Origin: Alphaproteobacteria bacterium
GTDB taxonomy: Bacteria > Pseudomonadota > Alphaproteobacteria > SP197
Direction of reading: 5' to 3'
DNA: 18,595 nt
Assembly (NCBI GenBank): GCA_022822575.1
Contig: JAJEBJ010000088.1
Span: 1 to 18,595, forward strand
The notes beneath the pieces were generated by a model. That model was not told the DNA's origin. It ran no database searches and saw only the letters and a list, made by a program, of their open reading frames with translations. Positions 1-7,469 of this stretch are shown in pieces. Every line of letters starts with the position of its first letter. Positions within the stretch are counted from its first letter, which is position 1. Made by a program: the position numbers and the translations under genes.

Positions 1-1
1 G

Positions 2-154
2 ACCTACGAGGCCTTCTCGGCCGACGAACTGACGATGCGCGGTCTGCCTCCCGAGGATGTCGAGGGCTACATCGCCTCCGGCATCTTCCAGGCGACGATC
101 CAGAACGAGCCGGAACTCCAGGCCATGTACGAGGAAGTCAAGGCCGGTTTCTGA
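2..154 (+). CDS. 3' end of an unidentified protein gene (partial)
   Basis: This is the last 50 codons of a gene that enters from the left edge, ending at TGA 152–154. The visible peptide runs from TYEAFSADEL to YEEVKAGF, is acidic and looks helical, and shows no motif I recognise. The frame is open from the window edge, codon use looks normal for a GC-rich genome, and a strong intrinsic terminator lies 12 bp downstream. Those points support a real gene end rather than a chance ORF. It is transcribed in the same direction as guaB but the terminator separates them, so it is probably not in the guaBA operon. The function cannot be told from this fragment. Confidence 0.7.
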   Translation, partial: TYEAFSADELTMRGLPPEDVEGYIASGIFQATIQNEPELQAMYEEVKAGF

Positions 155-166
155 CACCACGTCATG

Positions 167-201
167 CCGTGGCGGGCGGCGTGTTCGCCCGCCACGGTTT
201 T
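167..201 (+). terminator. Rho-independent terminator
   Basis: A perfect 12-bp GC-rich stem (CCGTGGCGGGCG at 167–178 pairs with 186–197) has a 7-nt loop and is followed directly by TTTT at 198–201. It lies 12 bp after the stop codon of the partial gene and 80 bp before guaB, so it should end the upstream transcript and leave guaB to its own promoter. Confidence 0.9.
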
Positions 202-281
202 GTGCACAAGGCTGATGGCTCTCCGCTTGGCCACGGCATTCCTTCGTGATACCTGTCCGTGCCACTTCTGGTGGGTGGCGC

Positions 282-1745
282 ATGACAATACGGGAAGCTC
301 TCACGTTCGATGATGTTTCCCTGGTGCCGGCCTTCTCGCAGGTGCTGCCTGCCTCGGTGGCGACGGCGACCCGGCTGACGCAGTCCATCGAACTCGGTAT
401 TCCACTGCTGTCTGCCGCCATGGACACCGTGACGGAATCGGCCATGGCCATCGCCATGGCCCAGAACGGCGGCATCGGCATCATCCACAAGAACATGTCC
501 GTGGCCGAGCAGGCCAACGAGGTGCGCCGGGTCAAGAAGTTCGAATCGGGCATGGTCGTCAATCCCCTCACTATTGGCCCCGGGGAGTCGCTGCGGACGG
601 CACTCGATCTCATGGCGAACAACGACATCTCAGGTGTTCCGGTGGTGGATGGCGCCAGCAGCCATGTCGTTGGAATCCTGACCAATCGCGACGTCCGGTT
701 TGCCAGTGACATGGACCAGCCGGTGCGCGAACTGATGACCGCTGACAATCTCGTCACCGTCACCGAGGATGTCACGGCCGACGAGGCAAAGCGCCTGCTG
801 CATCGCCACCGAATCGAGAAGCTTCTCGTCGTCGACCGGCACGGGCACCTGAAAGGCCTCATCACGGTCAAGGACATCAACAAGGCCGCGACCCACCCCG
901 ATGCCTGCAAGGACGAGCAGGGGCGGTTGCGCTGCGGCGCGGCGACAGGCGCCGGACGGGACGGATGGGAACGGGCCGAAGCCCTGATCGATGTCGGTGT
1001 CGACGTGGTGGTCGTTGACACCGCACACGGTCACTCAAGCGGTGTCATCGACGCCGTGGACATGATCAAGAAGCGGTCGAACTATACGCAGGTGATTGCC
1101 GGGAACGTGGCGACGGCCGAGGGTGCGCGCATGCTCATCGACCATGGAGCCGATGCCATCAAGGTGGGCATCGGGCCAGGGTCGATCTGCACCACGCGCG
1201 TGGTGGCCGGTGTCGGCGTACCCCAGTTGACGGCCATTCAGGATGTCGTCGAGGCGACAGCCGGGACCGGAACGCCGGTGATCGCCGACGGAGGTATCCG
1301 GTACTCTGGAGACCTGGCAAAGGCGATCGCTGCCGGAGCGGATGCGGCGATGATCGGGTCACTCCTTGCCGGCACGGACGAGAGTCCGGGCGAGGTGCTT
1401 CTCGTCAACGGCCGTTCCTACAAGCAGTATCGCGGCATGGGTTCTCTCGGCGCCATGGCCCGAGGCTCCGCTGACCGCTACTTCCAGGAAGGCATCAACG
1501 ACATCGTCAAGCTGGTGCCCGAAGGCATCGAGGGGCGCGTACCCTACAAGGGTCCGCTGCATCACATCGTGCACCAGCTTGCCGGGGGCTTGCGCTCCTC
1601 CATGGGCTACACCGGAAATCCCGACATTCAGGCGATGCGAACCCGTTGCCAGTTCGTCAGGGTCACGAGCGCCGGCGTGCGTGAAAGCCATGTCCACGAT
1701 GTTGCGCCCATGCGCGATGCGCCCAACTACCAGACCGAGAGGTAG
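282..1745 (+). CDS. guaB: Inosine-5'-monophosphate dehydrogenase
   Basis: GuaB oxidises IMP to XMP with NAD+, the first step of the guanine nucleotide branch, in the cytoplasm. The 487-aa length matches the family (E. coli 488). In order: the N-terminal barrel segment with LTFDDVSLVPAFS; a tandem CBS (Bateman) pair at roughly residues 90–205; then the rest of the TIM barrel. The active-site loop GIGPGSICTTR carries the catalytic Cys303, and the flap holds GSLGAMARGSADRYF. The frame can be extended upstream to a GTG at 246, but ATG 282 gives the conserved N-terminus (MTIREALTFDD) and is chosen; a recognisable Shine-Dalgarno is weak. The stop is 6 bp before the preferred guaA start, so the two are almost certainly co-transcribed. 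Confidence 0.97.
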   Translation: MTIREALTFDDVSLVPAFSQVLPASVATATRLTQSIELGIPLLSAAMDTVTESAMAIAMAQNGGIGIIHKNMSVAEQANEVRRVKKFESGMVVNPLTIGPGESLRTALDLMANNDISGVPVVDGASSHVVGILTNRDVRFASDMDQPVRELMTADNLVTVTEDVTADEAKRLLHRHRIEKLLVVDRHGHLKGLITVKDINKAATHPDACKDEQGRLRCGAATGAGRDGWERAEALIDVGVDVVVVDTAHGHSSGVIDAVDMIKKRSNYTQVIAGNVATAEGARMLIDHGADAIKVGIGPGSICTTRVVAGVGVPQLTAIQDVVEATAGTGTPVIADGGIRYSGDLAKAIAAGADAAMIGSLLAGTDESPGEVLLVNGRSYKQYRGMGSLGAMARGSADRYFQEGINDIVKLVPEGIEGRVPYKGPLHHIVHQLAGGLRSSMGYTGNPDIQAMRTRCQFVRVTSAGVRESHVHDVAPMRDAPNYQTER

Positions 1746-1751
1746 TTGGCG

Positions 1752-3305
1752 GTGTCCGACCCAGGCAGGGTCCTGATTCTCGACTTCGGTTCACAGGTGA
1801 CCCAGTTGATAGCCCGGCGGGTTCGCGAGGCCGGCGTCTATTCGGAGATCATGCCGTTCAGTGTGGCCGGACACACGATCCGGTCCTTCGCCCCAGCCGC
1901 CATCATTCTCTCAGGCGGACCGGATTCGGTGACAAGGGACGAGGCGCCACAGGCGCCGCAAGCGGTGTTCGACGAAGGCGTGCCGGTGCTGGGTATCTGC
2001 TATGGCGAGCAGACGATCTGCTCCCAGTTGGGTGGCGCCGTCGAACCAGCGAACGAGCGGGAATTCGGACGTGCGTTTGTCGACGTCACAGAATCCTGCC
2101 GGCTGTTCAACGATGTCTGGTCGCCCGGAGAACGTCACCAGGTATGGATGTCGCACGGTGACCGGATCACGGCCATTCCTGAAGGATTCCGGGTTGTTGC
2201 CACATCTGCGGGTTCACCCTTCGCCGCCATCGCCGACGATGCGCGGCGCATCTACGGTGTCCAGTTCCACCCTGAAGTCGTCCACACGCCCGATGGCGCC
2301 CGGCTTATCGATTCCTTCGTGCACAAGGTTGCGGGTATCGGAAGCGACTGGTCGATGGCCACCTTTCGCACACGGGCCGTCGAGAGTATCCGGACCCGGG
2401 TGGGCACGGGGCGCGTCGTCATGGGACTCTCGGGTGGTGTCGACAGCTCGGTGACGGCTCTCCTGCTTCACGAGGCGATCGGAGCCCGGTTGACATGTGT
2501 CCTCGTCGATCACGGACTCATGCGCCTCGATGAGGCACGTGACGTCGAGCACCTCTTCCGCAGCCACTATGCCATTCCCCTTGTCGTTCGCCATGTCCCG
2601 GACCTCTTCCTGGAACGTCTAGCGGGAATCACCGCGCCCGAGGACAAGCGCCGGATCATCGGCTCGACGTTCATCGATGTCTTCGAGGAGGCGGCGGGCG
2701 CCATCGGCGGAGCGGACTTCCTGGGCCAGGGCACCCTCTATCCGGATGTGATCGAATCGGTGTCGTTTCACGGTGGACCGTCGTCCACCATCAAGTCCCA
2801 TCACAATGTCGGCGGCCTCCCCGAACGCATGAAGCTGGAACTGGTCGAGCCGTTGAGGGAACTGTTCAAGGACGAGGTGCGCGAACTTGGCCGCGAACTC
2901 GGGCTTCCGGATGCCTTGCTCAACCGCCATCCATTCCCCGGTCCGGGTCTCGCCATCCGCATCCCGGGCGAGGTCACGCCGGAACGGGTGGCGCTCCTGC
3001 AGAAGGCCGATGCCATCTTCATCGACGAACTGAAGAGCGCGGGTCTCTATGATGAGATATGGCAGGCCTTCGCCGTTCTGCTCCCGGTGCGCACTGTCGG
3101 CGTCATGGGAGACGAGAGGACCTACGAGCATGTCTGTGCCCTTCGGGCCGTCACGTCGACAGACGGCATGACGGCCGACGTCTTCGCGTTCGACCATGCC
3201 TTCCTCGGACACGTGGCGAGTCGGATTGTCAACGAGGTCAGGGGCATCAACCGGGTCGCTTACGACATGACCTCGAAGCCACCCGGAACCATCGAATGGG
3301 CATGA
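1752..3305 (+). CDS. guaA: GMP synthase (glutamine-hydrolysing)
   Basis: GuaA converts XMP to GMP using ATP and glutamine. The N-terminal class I amidotransferase domain (about residues 5–195) has the nucleophile Cys83 in GICYGEQT and the His/Glu pair in GVQFHPEVVH. The central ATP-pyrophosphatase domain has the P-loop LSGGVDSSVTALL near residue 227. The C-terminal dimerisation domain ends in the family hallmark KPPGTIEW. The length, about 517 aa, is normal (E. coli 525). Two starts are possible, TTG 1746 and GTG 1752. GAGAGG at 1737–1742 lies 9 nt before the GTG but only 3 nt before the TTG, so I chose GTG. The gene follows guaB with a 6-bp gap, forming a guaBA operon. Confidence 0.97.
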   Translation: MSDPGRVLILDFGSQVTQLIARRVREAGVYSEIMPFSVAGHTIRSFAPAAIILSGGPDSVTRDEAPQAPQAVFDEGVPVLGICYGEQTICSQLGGAVEPANEREFGRAFVDVTESCRLFNDVWSPGERHQVWMSHGDRITAIPEGFRVVATSAGSPFAAIADDARRIYGVQFHPEVVHTPDGARLIDSFVHKVAGIGSDWSMATFRTRAVESIRTRVGTGRVVMGLSGGVDSSVTALLLHEAIGARLTCVLVDHGLMRLDEARDVEHLFRSHYAIPLVVRHVPDLFLERLAGITAPEDKRRIIGSTFIDVFEEAAGAIGGADFLGQGTLYPDVIESVSFHGGPSSTIKSHHNVGGLPERMKLELVEPLRELFKDEVRELGRELGLPDALLNRHPFPGPGLAIRIPGEVTPERVALLQKADAIFIDELKSAGLYDEIWQAFAVLLPVRTVGVMGDERTYEHVCALRAVTSTDGMTADVFAFDHAFLGHVASRIVNEVRGINRVAYDMTSKPPGTIEWA

Positions 3306-3333
3306 TGTCGTTCCTGCAGGCCGGCACCAAGGC

Positions 3334-4221
3334 GTGAGGTCAGGCCATCGTTCATCGCAAAGACATCCCCACTATCTCAAGGGTGTCTTCCTGGTCATCG
3401 CCGGCGGTGTCTTTATCAGCCAGTCGGGCGTCATCATCGGCTCGATGGAAGAGGCGGGATTCTGGCAGGTCCAGTTCTTCCGTTCCGTTGTGGCTGTCCT
3501 CGTGCTGTTCGGCCTCCTTGCCATGCGTCATCGCCGGAATCTCCCGGCAATGGTGCGTTCGAGCTGGAAGGCCGCCCTGGCGACCGGGTTCTTTCTTGCC
3601 GTCAGCAATCTTCTCTACATCTCCGCCTTCTTTCACACGCGTGCCGCCAGTGTCTTCTTCATCATCAGTTCCCAGCCCTTCTTTACGGCGCTGATTGCCT
3701 GGGTCGTGCTGCGGGAACCGGTGAGGCGGATCACCTGGTTCGCCATGAGTGCCGCCATGGCGGGGGTGGCGATCATGATGTGGGAAGGCATCGGCGAGGG
3801 ACGGCTTTTCGGCAATCTGCTGGCTCTCGGTGCTGCGGTCACTTTCGCCGCCTTCGGTGTTGCCCTGCGTGGTGGCCGGGAAGGCGACATGGTGCTGGGC
3901 GTGGTGATGGCGTCGTGCGTGATCAGCACCATAGCTGTCATCTTTGTCGACAGTTTACGCATCAGCACCCACGACTTCGTGCTGTGCGTCTACATGGGCT
4001 GCTTCCAGGTCGCACTGGCCCTGGTCCTGTTCGCCGCAGGCGCGAAGTACGTCCCGGCGGCCGAACTCATGGTGCTGGCACTCACAGAGGTTATCCTCGG
4101 ACCATTGTGGGTGTGGCTCATCATCGGTGAAAGCCCGACACTGGCGGGTTTCATCGGCGGGACCATCGTCATCGGTGCTGTTTTTGCCAACGCGCTGACC
4201 GGGATGCGCGCTCGCGACTGA
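3334..4221 (+). CDS. EamA/DMT-family permease
   Basis: This is an inner-membrane transporter of the drug/metabolite superfamily, 295 aa, with about ten hydrophobic segments arranged as two EamA repeats (roughly residues 12–140 and 155–290). Typical landmarks are the FFRS segment after TM2, the TM3–TM4 stretch ending in LREPVRRITW, and the second-repeat equivalent IIGESPTLAGFIGG. The substrate cannot be predicted; members export amino acids, nucleosides or other metabolites. The start is the GTG at 3334, 28 bp after guaA. No strong ribosome-binding site is visible, so the exact start is uncertain. Position suggests read-through from guaBA, which makes a nucleoside- or purine-related substrate conceivable, but that is only inference. 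Its 3' end overlaps the convergent frameshifted permease by 53 bp. Confidence 0.88.
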   Translation: MRSGHRSSQRHPHYLKGVFLVIAGGVFISQSGVIIGSMEEAGFWQVQFFRSVVAVLVLFGLLAMRHRRNLPAMVRSSWKAALATGFFLAVSNLLYISAFFHTRAASVFFIISSQPFFTALIAWVVLREPVRRITWFAMSAAMAGVAIMMWEGIGEGRLFGNLLALGAAVTFAAFGVALRGGREGDMVLGVVMASCVISTIAVIFVDSLRISTHDFVLCVYMGCFQVALALVLFAAGAKYVPAAELMVLALTEVILGPLWVWLIIGESPTLAGFIGGTIVIGAVFANALTGMRARD

Positions 4222-5046
4222 AGGCATAGAGGCCGCCGGCAATGACGACGACAACGCCGACGATGGTCCAGATGTTGGGAAAATCCCCGAACAGCGCGTA
4301 ACCCATGAGCGTGGCCCACACCAAGAGGGTATAGGCAAAGGGCTGGAGCATCGAGGCGGGCGCGACTTGCAGGGCACGGAACAGGGCCAGGTGGGCAGCC
4401 GCTCCCAGACAGCCGACCAGGACGAACAGAAACCAGTCGCCGGTGGCCACCGGACGCCAATCGAAGGGGGCAAGAAAGGCCAGAACGAGGACCGCAATGA
4501 CGGCGGACCAAATCGCCGTGGTCTTGATGCTGTCATCCAGACCGACCCTGCGAATGAGAACCTGAAGCAACGCCCCGGGGAACGCCGCCAGGAGAGCGGT
4601 CAGGGCTGCCGGTCCCATGACACCCGAACCCGGACGCATGATCACGAGCACGCCGGCACAGCCCGCGGCAACCGCCAGCTGACACGTTCTCCGAGCAGCA
4701 GTGCGGCCAGTGCTACCGCGATCAGAAGCGAGACCGCGGCAATCGCGTGGATATCGGCCAATGGCAAAAGGCTGAAAGCCCACAGGAAGACGCCGATCTC
4801 GGCCAGCATGACAAGGCTGCGAAGAACCTGCAGACCGGGCTGCAGGGACCGGACGGTCGCCAGCCATCCCCGCCGCCAGGCGAGGGCGACGGCGACACCG
4901 AGGAAGACGACGAACCGGATCAGAAGAATCTGCGCGATGGAGTAGTCCTCAACGAGCCATTTGGCCGTCGCGTCCATGGTGGCCATCAGGCACATGGCGA
5001 GGATCATCAACGCCATGCCTGCGGCGGGAAAGCCGGCCGTCTTCAA
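4169..5046 (-). pseudogene. EamA-family permease, split by a frameshift
   Basis: Two minus-strand frames together make one ten-TM EamA permease. The first runs from TTG 5046, through MALMILAMCLMATMDATAKW and the LLLGERVSW motif that closes TM4, and stops at 4642–4644 after 134 residues. The homologous continuation (LAVAAGCAGVLVIMRPGSG through TM6–10 to QKQHR) lies in another frame and stops at 4169. The junction is at about 4676–4681. Normal members read roughly GERVSxRRWLAV, so about four residues and a non-multiple of three bases seem to be missing; a 10–13-nt deletion would explain this. The start TTG overlaps the DUF962 stop (TTGA), implying coupled translation. A sequencing error is the main alternative to a true pseudogene, because both halves otherwise look well conserved. 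Confidence 0.8.
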
Positions 5047-5396
5047 CGATTCGTGATGCTGGCGAGGGTAGGCCCCCTTGCGTGGCGCTCCACCTCCCCC
5101 GACATGCGTCCGGTGAGCATCAGGAAGAACATGTGGAAGTCGCCGACCAGACTCCAGACGGGATGGGTGAAGGTCGCCGGACGGTTTCGCTCGACAAAGG
5201 CATGCGCCGTCCACGCGAATCCGTAGCCGCACACCGGCATCGCCAGCAGCAGCCATGCGTTGCCGCTGATGAGAGTCGCTGCGGCAATGCCGAAAACACC
5301 CGCCGTCCCGGTGAAGTGAAGCCAGCGGGTCGCCGGCCTCAAATGCTCACGCACGTAGAAGGGCCAGAACTGGGTATAGGTGCCGGGTCTCTCCAT
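5043..5396 (-). CDS. DUF962 / Mpo1-like small membrane protein
   Basis: This is a 117-aa protein with the DUF962 (YGL010w/Mpo1) pattern: FWPFYVREHLRPATRWLHF at the N-terminus, two central hydrophobic segments (about residues 30–70), then AHAFVERNRPATFTHP and WSLVGDFHMFFL. The yeast founder Mpo1 is an Fe(II)-dependent dioxygenase in fatty acid alpha-oxidation. Conserved His residues of that type are visible here (in REH, WLHF, AHAF and FTHP), but the bacterial function is not established. ATG 5396 was chosen because family homology begins there; the frame is open much further upstream but that extension lies antisense to the TPR gene. No good Shine-Dalgarno is visible. The stop overlaps the TTG start of the downstream permease by 4 nt. 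Confidence 0.87.
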   Translation of the reverse strand: MERPGTYTQFWPFYVREHLRPATRWLHFTGTAGVFGIAAATLISGNAWLLLAMPVCGYGFAWTAHAFVERNRPATFTHPVWSLVGDFHMFFLMLTGRMSGEVERHARGPTLASITNR

Positions 5397-5494
5397 GAAG
5401 GAAAGATGGAGCGCCGGGACAACATTGGCAAGGTTGCGGGAGGGCCCGGTGGTGGCTAGATTGCCCGGCCCATGCGACTTCCGGAGCGGTGCCC

Positions 5495-6151
5495 GTGGCC
5501 AATGCCGGCGACCAGTTGATTCGCGAGGTTGAGGAAGACCTCCAGCGGGAACGATGGCTTCGGCTGTGGCGGGCCTATGGCCGCCAGGCGCTTGGCGCCG
5601 TCGCCGTGGTGGTGCTTGCAATCGCCGGGTACACCGGATGGATCGAGTACCGTGAGTCCCGACTCGGCGACGACGGTTATCGATACTGGCTCGCGGAGCG
5701 CCAGGCTGATGCCGGCGACATCGATGAGGCGATGGCCACGTTCGGCGCTCTCCATGTGGACGGACATGGCGGATATCCCTGGCTTGCCGGCATGCGCGAG
5801 GCACAGCTTCTCGCCGAAGCAGGCGAACGGGATCTGGCATTGCAGCGCTATGACGACCTTGCCGCCATGGACGATGTCCGTCCCGTCTGGCGGGAGCTGG
5901 CGGCCCTCTATGCGGTCATGCTGATGGTGGATCATGCCGACCCCGACGAAGTCGATGCACGGCTGGCGCCGTTGCTCGATGGCGCCTGGCGCCCCCTTGC
6001 CCTCGAACTCAGGGGTCTTCTGCATCTGCGGACAGGAGACACGGAGTCCGCAGTGGCGAGTTTTGAGGCGCTTGCCGGTGACGCTGATGCGCCGCCTTCG
6101 GCCGTACTGCGGGCACGTGAACTGCTGTCGGTGACGACCGGGGGATATTGA
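5495..6151 (+). CDS. TPR-like single-membrane-span protein (YfgM-like)
   Basis: The protein is about 218 aa. A charged N-terminal stretch (IREVEEDLQRERWLRLWRAYG) is followed by one transmembrane helix (about residues 32–50) and a helical domain with repeated Ala/Leu-rich TPR-like pairs (IDEAMATFGAL, RDLALQRYDDLAAM, TGDTESAVASFEALAG). This layout matches the YfgM family (periplasmic TPR domain, ancillary to SecYEG and periplasmic chaperones in E. coli), which often precedes bamB and der, as here. Two GTG starts are possible, 5489 and 5495. GGAG at 5483–5486 is 8 nt from the second, so 5495 is preferred. The stop TGA lies 2 bp before the preferred bamB start. Confidence 0.85.
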   Translation: MANAGDQLIREVEEDLQRERWLRLWRAYGRQALGAVAVVVLAIAGYTGWIEYRESRLGDDGYRYWLAERQADAGDIDEAMATFGALHVDGHGGYPWLAGMREAQLLAEAGERDLALQRYDDLAAMDDVRPVWRELAALYAVMLMVDHADPDEVDARLAPLLDGAWRPLALELRGLLHLRTGDTESAVASFEALAGDADAPPSAVLRARELLSVTTGGY

Positions 6152-6153
6152 CC

Positions 6154-7464
6154 GTGCGCTGGATTGCCCTAGCCATGGCATGCCTTTCACTGGGCGCCTG
6201 CGAAAGCGACTGGTTCGGTGATCCGCCACCACCACCGCTCGAGGGTGAGCGCATTGCCCTTCTGGAACTCGGTTCGGGGCTGGCAAGCGACCCGGAGTAC
6301 GCCGACGTACCGGTCGAATTGCCACCAGCGCGCCTCAATCTGGAGTGGCCCCAGTATGGCGGCAGTCTTGACAAGGCCATGCACCATCTGGCCCATGGCG
6401 GATCCTGGGAGCGGATCTGGTCGCGCACTATCGGCGACGGACAAAGTGCTTCGCGCCGGTTGGTGGGAACGCCCGTCATCGCCGAGGGCATGATGTTCAC
6501 GATCGATTCCGATACCAGGGTGTCGGCCCTTGATGCGGCTACCGGAACGCCCTTATGGAGTACCGACATCACCGCCGCCGAGGAAGATGACGGCTGGGGG
6601 GGTGGCCTGGCCTTCGATGACGGCCGGCTATTCGTCACGACCGGCAATGGCGAGATCATGGCACTCGATCCGGCCAACGGCGTTCCGCTGTGGCGCGTCG
6701 ATGCCGGCCCGCCGATCCGTACCCCGCCGGCCGCTAGCCAGGGGCGTGTGCATGTCGTTACCGCGGACAACACGCTCCTGACCCTGGATGCGGCAACCGG
6801 TGATTCCCTGTGGATCCACCGCGGACTGCTCGGAGCGGCCTCGCTCATGGGAGGCGGCGCGCCGAGCATTTCCGGGTCCTTCGTCGTGGCCACCTACACG
6901 ACCGGTGAGGTGGTGGCCCTGAGGGCGGAGAACGGCCGCGTGGTGTGGAGCGATATCCTTGCACAGGGCGGGCAGGCCGGAGTCGTGGCGGGCCTCGATG
7001 ATATCAATGGCAGTGCCGTCATCGATCAGGATCTCGTGTTCGCCGCCAGTTACGGCGGTCGACTCGCTGCTATCGATGTCACGCGGGGAATCAGGGTCTG
7101 GGAACAGAGTCTCTCGATCACGCAAACCCCGTGGGTGGCCGGTGACTATCTCTGGGTCGTGACCAGCGACGCGGAACTCATCTGCTTCGTGAAGGCAGAC
7201 GGCCGTGTGCGTTGGATCACCCGGCTGCCGTTGTACGAGGATCCCGAGGACAAGGAAGGCGCCATTCTGTGGTCGGGGCCGGTGCTGGCGGGCGAAAGAC
7301 TGATCGTGGCGGGAAGCCACGGGGATGCTGTCACTCTTTCACCCTACACGGGCGACATCATCGACACGCTGTCGGTGGACCGTGGATTGCCCCTGCCGCC
7401 TGTTGTCGCCAACGCGAGAATCTACTTCGTTGGCGACTCGGGCACCGTGACTGTCCTCGACTAG
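6154..7464 (+). CDS. bamB: BamB-like outer-membrane assembly lipoprotein (PQQ/beta-propeller repeats)
   Basis: BamB is a periplasm-facing lipoprotein of the BAM complex that helps insert beta-barrel proteins. The 436-aa product has a short lipoprotein signal, RWIALAMACLSLGAC, with a clear lipobox and the lipidated Cys16. Repeated beta-propeller blades of the PQQ type follow: VSALDAATGTPLWSTD, IMALDPANGVPLWRVDA, LLTLDAATGDSLWIH, VVALRAENGRVVWSD, LAAIDVTRGIRVWEQ and others. The protein is longer than E. coli BamB (392 aa), mainly through extra sequence between the lipobox and the first blade. GTG 6154 lies 8 nt after GGGGGA (6140–6145) and is preferred over TTG 6148, which overlaps the upstream stop. 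It forms a tight operon with the TPR gene and der, a common arrangement. Confidence 0.92.
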   Translation: MRWIALAMACLSLGACESDWFGDPPPPPLEGERIALLELGSGLASDPEYADVPVELPPARLNLEWPQYGGSLDKAMHHLAHGGSWERIWSRTIGDGQSASRRLVGTPVIAEGMMFTIDSDTRVSALDAATGTPLWSTDITAAEEDDGWGGGLAFDDGRLFVTTGNGEIMALDPANGVPLWRVDAGPPIRTPPAASQGRVHVVTADNTLLTLDAATGDSLWIHRGLLGAASLMGGGAPSISGSFVVATYTTGEVVALRAENGRVVWSDILAQGGQAGVVAGLDDINGSAVIDQDLVFAASYGGRLAAIDVTRGIRVWEQSLSITQTPWVAGDYLWVVTSDAELICFVKADGRVRWITRLPLYEDPEDKEGAILWSGPVLAGERLIVAGSHGDAVTLSPYTGDIIDTLSVDRGLPLPPVVANARIYFVGDSGTVTVLD

Positions 7465-7469
7465 TCGAG
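7456..7469. repeat. 14-bp perfect palindrome at the bamB–der junction
   Basis: CTCGACTAGTCGAG is its own reverse complement. It contains the bamB stop (TAG 7462–7464) and ends on the first base of the der GTG start. In RNA it could fold as a 5-bp stem with a CUAG loop, occupying the place where a der ribosome-binding site would be. It may be chance or may tie der translation to ribosomes finishing bamB. Confidence 0.5.

Noticed and set aside
1911..3212. Several open frames antisense to guaA, up to 197 codons
   Set aside because: Shadows of a strongly conserved gene; no motifs or ribosome-binding sites.
5434..5462. Promoter-like TTGCGG, 17-bp spacer, TAGATT ahead of the TPR gene
   Set aside because: Only 3 of 6 and 4 of 6 matches to sigma-70 boxes; too weak to call, though a promoter must lie somewhere in this divergent gap.
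5397..5840. N-terminal extension of the DUF962 frame
   Set aside because: The extension is Arg/Pro-rich, lies antisense to the TPR gene and has no family similarity; homology begins at the Met encoded at 5396.
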